Source of the DNA: Candidatus Treponema caballi
GTDB taxonomy: Bacteria > Spirochaetota > Spirochaetia > Treponematales > Treponemataceae
Direction: 5' to 3'
Assembly (NCBI GenBank): GCA_018066285.1
Contig: JAGHRS010000003.1
Location: 1 to 64,000, forward strand
DNA: 64,000 bases
Shown: positions 1 through 7,680 of the stretch, piece after piece
How positions within the stretch are numbered: position 1 is the stretch's first letter
How the letters are laid out: every line of letters begins with the position of its first letter
Position numbers and translations under genes: made by a program
Notes under the pieces: generated by a model
Seen by the model: only the letters and a program-made list of their open reading frames with translations
What the model was told of the DNA's origin: nothing
Database searches by the model: none

Positions 1-24
1 GTAATAAGTTAGAGGTATTGGACA

Positions 25-75
25 TAAAAAAGCCGGTCAATCTCCGGAGCAATGCCCCGTAAGCCGGCCGGCTTT
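25..75 (-). terminator. Rho-independent terminator of lysS
   Basis: Inverted arms AAAGCCGG (29-36) and CCGGCTTT (68-75) form a hairpin. On the minus strand the second arm runs into a T-run, about 50 nt beyond the lysS stop codon. Nothing else is recognisable in bases 1-122. Confidence 0.75.
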
Positions 76-122
76 CATAAGCGCAACAGGCGCAACCAGA
101 ACAACTGGCGCGCTGTCAGTTG

Positions 123-1760
123 TTACAGATAAGTCTTGAGAATCTTTTCAAGGCGTTCGCGTCCGATAATCCTCATAAAGTTAGCGAGGCGCGGGCCCTG
201 ATCCTTTCCGATGAGCACCTGGTAAACTGCTGTGAAAAGCTGCTTTGTCTCAATACCGCAGTTTCCTGCAACCTCGTAGACTTTTTCAGCAAGAGCCTTG
301 TCTTCAAGACCGTCCATGACAGGAAGTACATCCTTGCAGATGCCCTGTACGGCGGCAAGTTCAACTGGAGCCAGGTCTACTTTCCTGTAGTCGGCGGCTT
401 CAGGGTCTTTCAGTGCAAAACGGAACTCTTCAGGAGCACATTCGGTAATCCAGAACCATGCGCACTTTGCGCGTGTGCGGAAAGCCTTCTCCTGTGACGG
501 CTTGATGTCGCCGATTGTGGCGATTACCTTGTCGATGTCGCCGCCGTTGATCTGCAGCAGGTTGCACAGATGGCGGAAGCCGCCGGTCAGCTGATATGGC
601 ATTTCCTCTGGCATGCCGTCTACCTGAGAAAGCTCGTAGATTCTCTTTTCCTTGGCGAAGATGTTGTCGCTCTTTGCCTTGTCCACGCCCCATACGATGC
701 GCTCAGTCTTGTCGTAGTCCTCGTATGTCTTCATGACGTCAAGGTCGAAACTGATGGTAAACTCTGTGTCAGGGCGTGTGCCGGCGAACAGGTAGCGGAC
801 GATTTCCGGCGGATAGACGCTCAGGACGTCGCGCAGTGTGGTGACGTTTCCAGAAGATGAAGACATCTTTCCGGCGCCGCCCTTGATGCCGATGAAGTCG
901 TAGCGGAATGAAACAGGTGCCGGCCAGTGGAACACTTCGTCAGCAACAAGACGTGCGGTGTCGAATGAGCCGCCCTGGCTGTGGTGGTCCTTTCCAGCAG
1001 GCTCGAACACAGTGTGCTCGTACTGCCATCTCATAGGCCAGTCAACACGCCAGCCAAGCTTTATTTCCTTTGAAGTGCGCAGGTCAGCCTTCTCAACGTG
1101 ACCGCAGCTTGTGCACTTGTAGGTAAGCTCGTACTCGCCGTCATAGTCGACCATTTCAGTTGTGTCTTTGTTACACTTGCAGCAGAACGCTGCGGTTGGC
1201 CAGTAATCGTCATCGTCAGTCATCTTGTGCTGCTCGTCGCGGTACCGGTTCAGGATTTCCTTAAGGCGGTTCCTGTTCTGCAGTGAAATACGCATGCCTT
1301 CTGCATACATGTTTGAGCGGTACCGCTCAGACTGGTACAGGTATTCAGGATGAATGCCGACCTCAGGCAGAACAGACTCAACGTCAACCTCATGATGCCG
1401 TGCATATGAAGAGTCGCGGCCTGTTGTATCAGGAACCAGCGTAATAGGATAGCGCAGGTGCTCTTTAAGAACGTCCTGGTTCGGCATATTGAGCGGGACT
1501 TTGCGGAACACGTCGTAGTCGTCCCATGAATAGATGAAGCGTACGTTTTTACCGCGGGCGCGGAGTGCGCGGACTACTAAGTCTACAGAAATGATTTCGC
1601 GGAAGTTACCGATATGTACAGTTCCGGAAGGAGTGATGCCAGATGCGCAGGTGTAAACATCAAGATCCCCGCGCTCACGGATAATCTGGTCAGCAACACG
1701 GTCAGCCCAATGATTGATGGCCGGACGTGCATTGTCATGTGGATGATTTTCGTTACTCAT
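123..1760 (-). CDS. lysS: Class I lysyl-tRNA synthetase
   Basis: Charges tRNA-Lys in the cytoplasm. This is the class I enzyme (LysK type) found in spirochaetes, archaea and a few other bacteria, not the common class II LysRS. In a 545-aa product the class I signatures are visible: HIGN near residues 49-52 and KMSSSSGN near 298-305. A cysteine cluster (CCKC near 193-196 and CTSC near 215-218) looks like a zinc-binding insert. I start at the ATG at 1760. An in-frame TTG at 1796 would add 12 residues, but it overlaps the probable -35 (TTGCAT). The -10 TATACT (1768-1773) lies 7 nt before the ATG and there is no Shine-Dalgarno sequence, so the mRNA is probably leaderless. Confidence 0.95.
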   Translation of the reverse strand: MSNENHPHDNARPAINHWADRVADQIIRERGDLDVYTCASGITPSGTVHIGNFREIISVDLVVRALRARGKNVRFIYSWDDYDVFRKVPLNMPNQDVLKEHLRYPITLVPDTTGRDSSYARHHEVDVESVLPEVGIHPEYLYQSERYRSNMYAEGMRISLQNRNRLKEILNRYRDEQHKMTDDDDYWPTAAFCCKCNKDTTEMVDYDGEYELTYKCTSCGHVEKADLRTSKEIKLGWRVDWPMRWQYEHTVFEPAGKDHHSQGGSFDTARLVADEVFHWPAPVSFRYDFIGIKGGAGKMSSSSGNVTTLRDVLSVYPPEIVRYLFAGTRPDTEFTISFDLDVMKTYEDYDKTERIVWGVDKAKSDNIFAKEKRIYELSQVDGMPEEMPYQLTGGFRHLCNLLQINGGDIDKVIATIGDIKPSQEKAFRTRAKCAWFWITECAPEEFRFALKDPEAADYRKVDLAPVELAAVQGICKDVLPVMDGLEDKALAEKVYEVAGNCGIETKQLFTAVYQVLIGKDQGPRLANFMRIIGRERLEKILKTYL

Positions 1761-1804
1761 AGGAGAGAGTATACGATTTTGTGGATAAATATGCAATTAT
1801 GCAT

Positions 1805-1836
1805 AAAAAAACAGCGCCCGTTCTGGACGCTGTTTT
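1805..1836 (-). terminator. Terminator of the first phase-variable lipoprotein gene
   Basis: The stem AAAACAGCG/CGCTGTTTT has a CC/GG extension across one mismatch and is followed on the minus strand by seven T. The stem sequence is almost the same as the terminator at 5852-5883 behind the paralogous gene, which suggests that both genes descend from one duplicated cassette. Confidence 0.8.
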
Positions 1837-1887
1837 CAAGCAAAGCACGCACTAAAAGCAGATTAAGCTTTCAGAAGCACACGCGAC

Positions 1888-2598
1888 TTAGTTTGCAGAA
1901 ACCGTTGGCCACGGTGTAGTGCGCACGTACTTTGTGTATGTTGAAGCGGGGGTAGTTGCAAATCCATCATGACTGGTGAGAGTTGCTGTGCTGCCACTGA
2001 ATTCTACACTGAAAGAGAAGTTATCACCGTCACTGGTTACCGAATAGGTATTGCCAATAATAGTTGCAAATCCAGAATACACCTCATTCTCAGCGACTAC
2101 GAGTGACATTTGTGTTAATGAGCCTGCGCCTAAATCAAATGTCAAAACAGATATGACATTACCTGCTTCTGAATGATAAAACTCCATAGTACCAATAGAT
2201 TCACCCAGTTCTCCAGGAAGGACTTTCATGTATTGCATGCCATACAAAACTATGATACCAACTCCGTCTTGTACTTCCAGAGTATAGACATTAGTATCTC
2301 CTTCAATAGTGAATGAAAGACCATTTCTGACTATCGTTTCGGTATCTTCAATTTCCTGCGTTGCTGCATTCAAACCAGCAAGCGAAGTATCTGCCATCAT
2401 GCCATATAAGGTAGCGGTATTCCCTGAAATAACAAGCGTTTCCCAATTACATGGCTTACCAGATATAGTTAATGTCGTTACATACATACCATCGAGAGTA
2501 GTAAGGTCCGGGGTTGGGGTGGAATCTGGTTCATGCTTGCATGCTGTGAAACAGAAAAGAACTGTCAGAACAAGCAGTGCTGAAATAAACTTCTTCAT
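1888..2598 (-). CDS. Lipoprotein with TTPWP C-terminal motif, paralogue A
   Basis: I do not recognise the function. The 236-aa product has a lipoprotein signal peptide with lipobox FTAC (Cys20) and a short Pro/Thr linker, followed by a beta-rich domain. It is a paralogue of the protein at 5000-5830. Shared features are the N-terminal pattern MKK-I-AL-FCFTAC, the early TTLDG-YV block, GKP, and the C-terminal Y-(K/R)-Y-(V/I)-RTTPWP block. SD-like AGGAG precedes the ATG. Transcription starts from a promoter with nine G between the -35 and -10 boxes, and the leader contains a 12-bp perfect hairpin. Export to a membrane surface is inferred; its exposure outside the cell is plausible but not shown. 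Confidence 0.85.
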   Translation of the reverse strand: MKKFISALLVLTVLFCFTACKHEPDSTPTPDLTTLDGMYVTTLTISGKPCNWETLVISGNTATLYGMMADTSLAGLNAATQEIEDTETIVRNGLSFTIEGDTNVYTLEVQDGVGIIVLYGMQYMKVLPGELGESIGTMEFYHSEAGNVISVLTFDLGAGSLTQMSLVVAENEVYSGFATIIGNTYSVTSDGDNFSFSVEFSGSTATLTSHDGFATTPASTYTKYVRTTPWPTVSAN

Positions 2599-2617
2599 AT
2601 AAATCTCCTTTTTTAGT

Positions 2618-2657
2618 CTGCGCTTCCAGTTGTCTTGAAAGCCAGCTGGAAGCGCAG
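2618..2657 (-). other. Leader hairpin upstream of lipoprotein A
   Basis: CTGCGCTTCCAG (2618-2629) and CTGGAAGCGCAG (2646-2657) are perfect 12-bp inverted arms with a 16-nt loop. They sit between the promoter and the ribosome-binding site. No T-run follows on either strand, so this is not a terminator. It could stabilise the mRNA or bind a protein. Confidence 0.7.
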
Positions 2658-2668
2658 TTCATAAAAAG

Positions 2669-2696
2669 AGTGTACCCCCCCCCGCAAATCTGTCAA
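2669..2696 (-). promoter_or_regulatory. Promoter with G9 tract in the spacer
   Basis: On the minus strand: TTGACA (2696-2691), a 16-nt spacer of GATTTGC plus nine G (2683-2675), then TACACT (2674-2669). Slippage in the G tract would change the -35/-10 spacing and so the promoter strength. The promoter at 4914-4941 has the same layout and the same 16-nt spacer. Confidence 0.8.
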
Positions 2697-2737
2697 CACA
2701 AGCAGACGGCGGGTCGTTGCGAGGGCTACGGCCCTTT

Positions 2738-3619
2738 TTATCCCAGTATCTGGAGGAGTTGTGCTTCTATCTGCTGGCTCTGGAGCGGCGTTTCCTTATC
2801 TTCAAACGTCATGAGAAAGCTGAATGGCGCGCTTTTCTGAACCTCAGACTTGTCTGCATCATAAGGAGCACAATCTGCTTTCAGGTGCCCCGCGCGGGCA
2901 GCTTCAATGTAGCATATGTAGTCGTTTATCTTCTTGATGGTATGAGCGCAGTAATCAGGTTTGTCCATGCAGCCAAAGTGCTCCCAGACAAACTCGCGGC
3001 CCGTGGCGGGGTTCAGGATGAAAAAGTCTGCATAGTACAATGTGTCATTCAATAGCCTGATTGGGTACTCATAGTGGAAAGGCAACCCCGCCTGATGCAG
3101 CGCGTCAGCTATGAGCGCCTCGCTTTTTGAACGCACAGGAACACCTGCTTTTGTCATGAGGTTGGGCTTTTCAGGGAAGGGATTTGCCTTGTAGCGCTTC
3201 TTTTTCCAGAATGCAACAGCCTGCTCAGCAGTCCCTGCGTTCTCAGGGGTGACCAGGCGACGGCGCCCAGGCAGAAGCGCGTCATATACAGGCTGCACGC
3301 TTTCACTCACATAGCCGCTGATGGCTTTATCCAGAAAAGAAAGCTCTTTTTGCTTATGTTCGAGAAGCGCCCTCTCGTAGTCCCGCTGTGCAATGGCGGC
3401 CGCGGTGCGCTCTTCTGACTTTGGAAGGTACCTGCCGTTGGTATCGCCTTCACTATACGAGACATAGTATTGGTATTTTGGAGCACCGCCTCTGCCTTTT
3501 TTGGTGACTACTCTGAGGCGGCCAGCTGGTGCATGTTTCAGTTTCTCTTTTAATCTTGAGCAGGCCAGACCTGTCCGCTTTCTGCGCACTATAAGTTCCT
3601 GCAGTATTTTTTCTGTCAT
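2738..3619 (-). CDS. PD-(D/E)XK nuclease-fold protein, hypothetical
   Basis: The function is not known. The N-terminal third (about residues 1-120) is charged, with long helices. The C-terminal half carries a pattern typical of restriction-endonuclease-like folds: SKSEALIADAL near residue 165, YYADFFIL about 30 residues on, then REFVWEHFG. The E, D and E-x-H spacing fits a PD-(D/E)XK active site. A good SD (AAAGGGGG) precedes the ATG. Upstream, GTGAAGCA/TGCTTCAC (3644-3651 and 3672-3679) can pair in the leader. No methylase or specificity partner is adjacent, so a restriction-modification role is not supported. Confidence 0.65.
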   Translation of the reverse strand: MTEKILQELIVRRKRTGLACSRLKEKLKHAPAGRLRVVTKKGRGGAPKYQYYVSYSEGDTNGRYLPKSEERTAAAIAQRDYERALLEHKQKELSFLDKAISGYVSESVQPVYDALLPGRRRLVTPENAGTAEQAVAFWKKKRYKANPFPEKPNLMTKAGVPVRSKSEALIADALHQAGLPFHYEYPIRLLNDTLYYADFFILNPATGREFVWEHFGCMDKPDYCAHTIKKINDYICYIEAARAGHLKADCAPYDADKSEVQKSAPFSFLMTFEDKETPLQSQQIEAQLLQILG

Positions 3620-3964
3620 TCAAGGCCCCCTTTCAATGGAAATGTGAAGCAGAGTGGCATATATTTCAGCGTGCTTCACTCTTTATTTATGACAGGGACA
3701 GGGCTTTTTCTTAAAAAAAGAGTGTTAAAAATGAAAAAATACTTTGTTTTCAGCAGAAAGAGCGCTGGATTGCAGGAAAAATTGATGAATTCATGGGAAA
3801 ACTGGCCGAAATCAGGGAATGCAGACTCTGCTTTTGTAAAAGTGTCATATTATGAAGGCTGAAATGGCAATTCTATATGCCAGTCCGCGTAACAGGCGCG
3901 CTGCGCCCCAGCAAGTCCCAGCAAGTCCCAGCAAGTCCCAGCAAGTCCCAGCAAGCCCCAGGTC
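3620..3964. other. 345-bp intergenic region, no convincing gene
   Basis: It holds the nuclease leader with its 8-bp inverted repeat, then a low-complexity stretch, then the decamer repeats described separately. A GTG-start frame at 3644-3862 (+, 72 codons) has no ribosome-binding site or homology I recognise. A second frame through about 3724-3855 (+) reads more like coding sequence (KERWIAGKIDEFMGK) but lacks a start codon. It may be the remnant of a lost gene. Confidence 0.4.
3907..3960. repeat. Five tandem copies of a 10-bp unit
   Basis: The unit CCCAGCAAGT is repeated head to tail: four perfect copies (3907-3946), a fifth with one change (3947-3956), and the first four bases of a sixth. 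The array begins 4 bp beyond the purU stop codon, so it would lie in the purU 3' untranslated region. A perfect short tandem repeat of this kind is liable to copy-number change. Confidence 0.9.
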
Positions 3965-4816
3965 TTACTCAATGACAAATGTCCTGCCTTCATAGCAGAA
4001 CACTGCATGGGCTAAATATCTGCGGACACTTTCAAAGAGCACGTGGCGCTCAACATCCTTTCCCATGGTGATGAATTCTTCTATTGAGCGGGTGTCGTTC
4101 ACGCGGATGACATCCTGGAAGATGATCGGGCCCTGATCAAGGTCTTCTGTGGCGAAGTGGCCTGTTGCGCCAATAATCTTTACTCCCTTCTTCCATGCCT
4201 GGTGATAGGGCTTTGCGCCCTTGAAAGCTGGAAGGAAGCCGTGGTGTATGTTGATGCAGCGATTGTTCCATTTCTTGCAGAAGTCGCCGCTCATAACCTG
4301 CATGTAACGGGCCAGGACAACGAGGTCAATCTTGTAGTCTTCAAGGAGCGAGTTCAGGTCTGCTTCGTACTCTGCTTTTCCCTTTGCAGGATCAACCTGG
4401 AAGAACGGAATATGAAAAGCAGTAGCGACATGTGCTAAATCCGGGTGGTTTGAGATGATGACGGGAATCTCGCAGTCAAGCTCGCCCGCATCGTGCTTCA
4501 GAAGCAGCTCATACAGGCAGTGGCTCGTCTTTGAAACAAGGACGGCAACGCGCTTTTTCTGGGCTGTATCATGGATCTTCCAGTCCATCTTGTACTTGTC
4601 TGCAAGTTTGCTGAAAGACGCTGAGAATGAATCCTGATTGAATGCGTCAGTTCCTGAAAACTTGACGCGGATGAAGAACATGCCAATATCTGTAGCAGTG
4701 TGTTGTGCAAGGTTAACGATGTTGCAGCCATTGTCAGCAATGGTGTCTGTGATTGCAGCGATAATGCCGCTCTGGTCCTGGCAGCTCGCGGTCAGGATAA
4801 ACTCTTTTTCAGCCAT
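3965..4816 (-). CDS. purU: Formyltetrahydrofolate deformylase
   Basis: Hydrolyses 10-formyl-THF to formate and THF, supplying formate and balancing the one-carbon pool. The 283-aa product has an N-terminal ACT domain (TASCQDQSGIIAAITDTI, residues about 8-25) and a C-terminal formyltransferase fold with NIHHGFLPAFKGAKPYHQA and GATGHFATEDLDQGPII. The family usually has HHSFLP, so Ser is Gly here; the catalytic His and the Asp of the LDQGP block remain. The frame stays open upstream to 4897, but conservation starts at the ATG at 4816. TATAGT (4823-4828), preceded by TG as an extended -10, lies 6 nt before the ATG with no SD, so this is a leaderless candidate. Confidence 0.92.
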   Translation of the reverse strand: MAEKEFILTASCQDQSGIIAAITDTIADNGCNIVNLAQHTATDIGMFFIRVKFSGTDAFNQDSFSASFSKLADKYKMDWKIHDTAQKKRVAVLVSKTSHCLYELLLKHDAGELDCEIPVIISNHPDLAHVATAFHIPFFQVDPAKGKAEYEADLNSLLEDYKIDLVVLARYMQVMSGDFCKKWNNRCINIHHGFLPAFKGAKPYHQAWKKGVKIIGATGHFATEDLDQGPIIFQDVIRVNDTRSIEEFITMGKDVERHVLFESVRRYLAHAVFCYEGRTFVIE

Positions 4817-4913
4817 GCGCTCACTATAGCAGAAATGAAAGGCTTGTGGAAGAACAAGAGATGTGCTGAAGGCATAGAGGGATGTGAGAAGATCCAAGGT
4901 CTCGCTGTTTCCC

Positions 4914-4941
4914 TTGACAGAAACCGGGGGGGGGGTACACT
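4914..4941 (+). promoter_or_regulatory. Promoter with G10 tract in the spacer
   Basis: TTGACA (4914-4919), a 16-nt spacer of GAAACC plus ten G (4926-4935), then TACACT (4936-4941). Geometry and boxes match the promoter of the paralogous gene at 2669-2696. The leader (about 4948-4999) can form CATTCTGC/GCA-GGAATG (about 4971-4973 onward) and has the SD AAAGGAG just before the ATG. Confidence 0.85.
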
Positions 4942-4999
4942 GAAAAAGACATTCTGCCCCATGCAGGAATGTTCATTTCGTATAGTAAAGGAGAATATA

Positions 5000-5830
5000 A
5001 TGAAAAAGCTTATTACAGCACTCATGATTCTGGCAGTGGTTTTCTGCTTCACCGCATGTGAACCTGAAAACGACCCAACCCCACCAACCCCACCAACCCC
5101 ACCAGCTGATATAGACGGTCCGGGTACCATCGATACCACCACACTCGATGGTATTTATGTACAGACAATGAATCTCTGCGGAAAGCCAATAAATATGTAT
5201 GTCTATGTCATTGATGGCAACAGCATGTCTTCATACGGAGCAATGCCTTCTGAAGAGCATATCGATGATTCGTTTCCCAATGCGGCTTATTTCGATAGTG
5301 TGTCCATGACAAAGGTGTCAACTGAAACAATTACAAGAGACGATGTAAACATGACCTTTTCAGATGAATATGATGAGTACCAGTTAATCACCAACGCAAA
5401 TGGTACATGGCTTGTAAATGTTGCACATCCGGATGATTTAGATGATGCCTTCCAGAAAGTCGAGCGTGGCCACTATGGTACCCCCATAGATAAAGTAGAT
5501 TACTTTCTCAAAAATAATGCTGCATTATTTGTTTACTACGACGATGGAAAGATAGGCGATGTTACCGTATTTACTGCGGCGAACATTTACGAAGCACTGG
5601 CTGGAACAACAAGCGGCAACACCTACACGGCAGCCGGTCTTTACGTATATAGAGAAATAGATAGCGTACATGAAATTCCTAATGGAACTTTCAAAGTTAC
5701 CGTCAACGGCAACACAGCTACTGTAAGCGACACAAGCGGGTTCCCGAATGTAGATGCTACGGTAGTGCCAGGCAACTACACCAGGTACATCCGCACCACT
5801 CCATGGCCTGCAGCACCTGCAGCTGAGTAA
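5000..5830 (+). CDS. Lipoprotein with TTPWP C-terminal motif, paralogue B
   Basis: The function is not recognised. The 276-aa product has a lipobox FTAC (Cys20), followed by a Pro-Thr linker (PTPPTPPTPP) encoded by a 9-bp tandem repeat at about 5074-5104, which could change length in frame. A beta-rich domain with TTLDGIYV and GKP ends in RYIRTTPWP, as in the paralogue at 1888-2598. The ATG at 5000 follows SD AAAGGAG; the frame is open further upstream, but those codons cross the promoter. The gene has its own promoter and terminator, so it is monocistronic. With its paralogue it forms a small family that probably varies in expression. Confidence 0.87.
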   Translation: MKKLITALMILAVVFCFTACEPENDPTPPTPPTPPADIDGPGTIDTTTLDGIYVQTMNLCGKPINMYVYVIDGNSMSSYGAMPSEEHIDDSFPNAAYFDSVSMTKVSTETITRDDVNMTFSDEYDEYQLITNANGTWLVNVAHPDDLDDAFQKVERGHYGTPIDKVDYFLKNNAALFVYYDDGKIGDVTVFTAANIYEALAGTTSGNTYTAAGLYVYREIDSVHEIPNGTFKVTVNGNTATVSDTSGFPNVDATVVPGNYTRYIRTTPWPAAPAAE

Positions 5831-5851
5831 AGCATACAGCCTTTAAAATGC

Positions 5852-5883
5852 AAACAGCGTCCATCCAGGACGCTGTTTTTTTT
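5852..5883. terminator. Bidirectional terminator with shared family stem
   Basis: The perfect 11-bp stem AAACAGCGTCC/GGACGCTGTTT (5852-5862, 5868-5878) has a 5-nt loop and T-runs on the 3' side. It ends the lipoprotein B transcript and overlaps the 3' end of the convergent HD-GYP gene. Confidence 0.88.
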
Positions 5884-6883
5884 ACGGCTTTGTATTAAAC
5901 GTCACCGGCTGAGTAATGTCGAAGATTTTTCTGACCTGTCCGCTGACGTCAATAAACGCGTTGACAACAGCAGGGTCAAACTTTCTGCCGGATTCTGCCT
6001 TCAGGAATTCGATAATTTCGTCATGCGAATAGGGAAGACTGTATGACCGCGCTGTTCTGAGCGAATCGTAACAGTCTGCCACGGCGACAATCCTGCCTTC
6101 AAGCGGAATGGCGTCTCCTGAAAGATGGCGGGGATAGCCTTCGCCATTCCACTGCTCGTGATGAGTGTACGCAATGGATGCAGCCATCTCGAATTCCTGT
6201 TTGTTCTTGAGGATCTGCCAGCCGATTGTGGTATGCAGCATGATGACTTCACGTTCCTGTGCCGAAAGATGCCGCGGAACATGAAGGATGCCGTCAGGAA
6301 TGCCAACCTTACCGATATCGTGCATAGGCGCGAAAGTACGGATGTCATTGCAGAACTGTTCGGGCAGATCCATCATGCGGCTGATAAGCTCACTGACAAC
6401 ACCGATACGCTCCATATGCTCCGCTGTTTCGTGGTCGCGGCGCTCGGCGAGACTTGTCAGCGACTTGTAGCAGGAAAGCCGCACCTTCTTTTCCTTGGCG
6501 CGGGCAGTCTGCTCGTAGTCAATAATACGCTTTGCTGATTTCAGACGTGCACTTAACTCAGCCCCAACAACGGGCTTTGTCAGATAATCGTCTGCACCTC
6601 TTTCAAGGCCTTCAACAATATCCTCGTTATCTACCCGTGATGTCAGGAGAATGATGTAGGTAAAGTTTTTTTCTCCCGTTCCCTTGATGCGTTCACACAG
6701 TTCAGGTCCTGTTATTCCCGGCATATTCCAGTCAAAAATTGCCAGCGGAAATTCATCTTCAAGATATGATTCCCATGCTTGAGAACCATTTTCGCAGGCG
6801 ATTACCGTGTGTCCGTCTTTTTCAAGAAATTTGGTCAGATACAGCCGGATGGCGTTATCATCGTCAGCAAACAATATTTTCAT
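5882..6883 (-). CDS. Response regulator with HD-GYP output domain
   Basis: A 333-aa RpfG-type protein that probably hydrolyses cyclic di-GMP under phosphorelay control. The receiver domain (residues 1-120) has the acidic cluster ADDD near the start, the phospho-acceptor Asp in IFDWNMP near 52, and a conserved Lys in YLTKPV. A linker helix leads to the HD-GYP domain (about 140-325) with MHDIGK, HHEQWNGEGYP and VADCYD, so the metal ligands and the GYP loop are intact. No histidine kinase is adjacent. TATACT (6890-6895) lies 6 nt before the ATG with no SD, so the mRNA is probably leaderless. Confidence 0.93.
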   Translation of the reverse strand: MKILFADDDNAIRLYLTKFLEKDGHTVIACENGSQAWESYLEDEFPLAIFDWNMPGITGPELCERIKGTGEKNFTYIILLTSRVDNEDIVEGLERGADDYLTKPVVGAELSARLKSAKRIIDYEQTARAKEKKVRLSCYKSLTSLAERRDHETAEHMERIGVVSELISRMMDLPEQFCNDIRTFAPMHDIGKVGIPDGILHVPRHLSAQEREVIMLHTTIGWQILKNKQEFEMAASIAYTHHEQWNGEGYPRHLSGDAIPLEGRIVAVADCYDSLRTARSYSLPYSHDEIIEFLKAESGRKFDPAVVNAFIDVSGQVRKIFDITQPVTFNTKP

Positions 6884-6933
6884 ACGATAAGTATATATCG
6901 CTTTTTTTAGGTGAAGTAGGAAAAAAAAACGCT

Positions 6934-7680
6934 TTATCGGAGCAAATTCAGTTCTTCTTTTGTAAGGGAACGATACTGTCCTGGAGCAAGAGATTCATCC
7001 AGTTTCAGTGCGCCCATGGCAGTGCGCTTAAGGTAGACAACTTCGTTGTCTACGGCGGCGAACATGCGCTTTACCTGATGATACTTGCCCTCGAAAATGA
7101 TGAGGTTTGCGTGCGTTTCATCAATCCAGGAAAGAACCGCCGGCTGTGTCTTGAAAGCAGCTTCCTGCGCGTCCGGGCCGACTTCTATGCCTTCAGCGAA
7201 AAGCGCGCAGATTTCTGCCTGACGCTCAGCAGAGACGGCGTCACGAAGCGTTACGCTGTATGTCTTTGAGATGTGCGTTTTAGGTGATGTAAGCCGGTGC
7301 GTCAGTTCGCCGTCTGTTGTAAAAAGCAGAAGGCCTTCTGTGTCCAGATCGAGCCGGCCCACCAGATGCAGGCTGCCGTCCAGAAAGCTGTGGCGCACTG
7401 AATCATCAAGCAGGTCAAACACCGTCTGATGAAGGCCGTCTTTGGCAGCTGAAACGACGCCCGCGCATTTGTTCATCATAATGTACAGGGAGCTCTGCAG
7501 GGGGACGGCTTCACCGGAAACGCAGACAGAAGCGCTGTCTATGTCGATGTGCATGTCCTGAACGCGGCAGACTTCACCGTTGACGGTGACCTCGCCAGAA
7601 TGGACAAGGCGCTTCACATCACGGCGAGTGCCAAAGCCGTGCTTTGCAAGAACTTTGTCGAGACGCTCAAGCCGCGCCAT
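6934..7680 (-). CDS. rsuA: RsuA-family 16S rRNA pseudouridine synthase
   Basis: Converts a uridine in 16S rRNA (position 516 in E. coli) to pseudouridine. The 248-aa product has an N-terminal S4 RNA-binding domain (RLDKVLAKHGFGTRRDVKRL) and a synthase core with the catalytic Asp in GRLDLDTEGLLLFTTDG. GKYHQVKRM is the usual C-terminal RNA-contact motif. The start overlaps the citrate synthase stop as TGATG, so translation is probably coupled to the upstream gene, an unusual functional pairing. RluB/RluE-like specificity cannot be excluded from sequence alone. Confidence 0.9.
   Translation of the reverse strand: MARLERLDKVLAKHGFGTRRDVKRLVHSGEVTVNGEVCRVQDMHIDIDSASVCVSGEAVPLQSSLYIMMNKCAGVVSAAKDGLHQTVFDLLDDSVRHSFLDGSLHLVGRLDLDTEGLLLFTTDGELTHRLTSPKTHISKTYSVTLRDAVSAERQAEICALFAEGIEVGPDAQEAAFKTQPAVLSWIDETHANLIIFEGKYHQVKRMFAAVDNEVVYLKRTAMGALKLDESLAPGQYRSLTKEELNLLR

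Noticed and set aside
1780-1788. Perfect DnaA box (TTATCCACA on the minus strand) in the lysS promoter spacer
   Set aside because: A single 9-mer is expected about once in two windows of this size by chance, and no cluster of boxes or other origin features is nearby.
1761-1796. TTG start at 1796 for lysS, adding 12 residues
   Set aside because: The TTG is part of the probable -35 box, and conserved sequence begins after the ATG at 1760.
3644-3862. GTG-start 72-codon frame
   Set aside because: No ribosome-binding site, no family resemblance, and its start lies in the leader hairpin of the nuclease gene.
3907-3960. CRISPR-like array
   Set aside because: The 10-bp units are contiguous with no spacers and there are no cas genes.
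5755-5775. Second sigma-54-like element (TGGCACTACCGTAGC, minus strand)
   Set aside because: It has a mismatch in the -12 box, lies inside the lipoprotein B coding sequence and points at no gene start.
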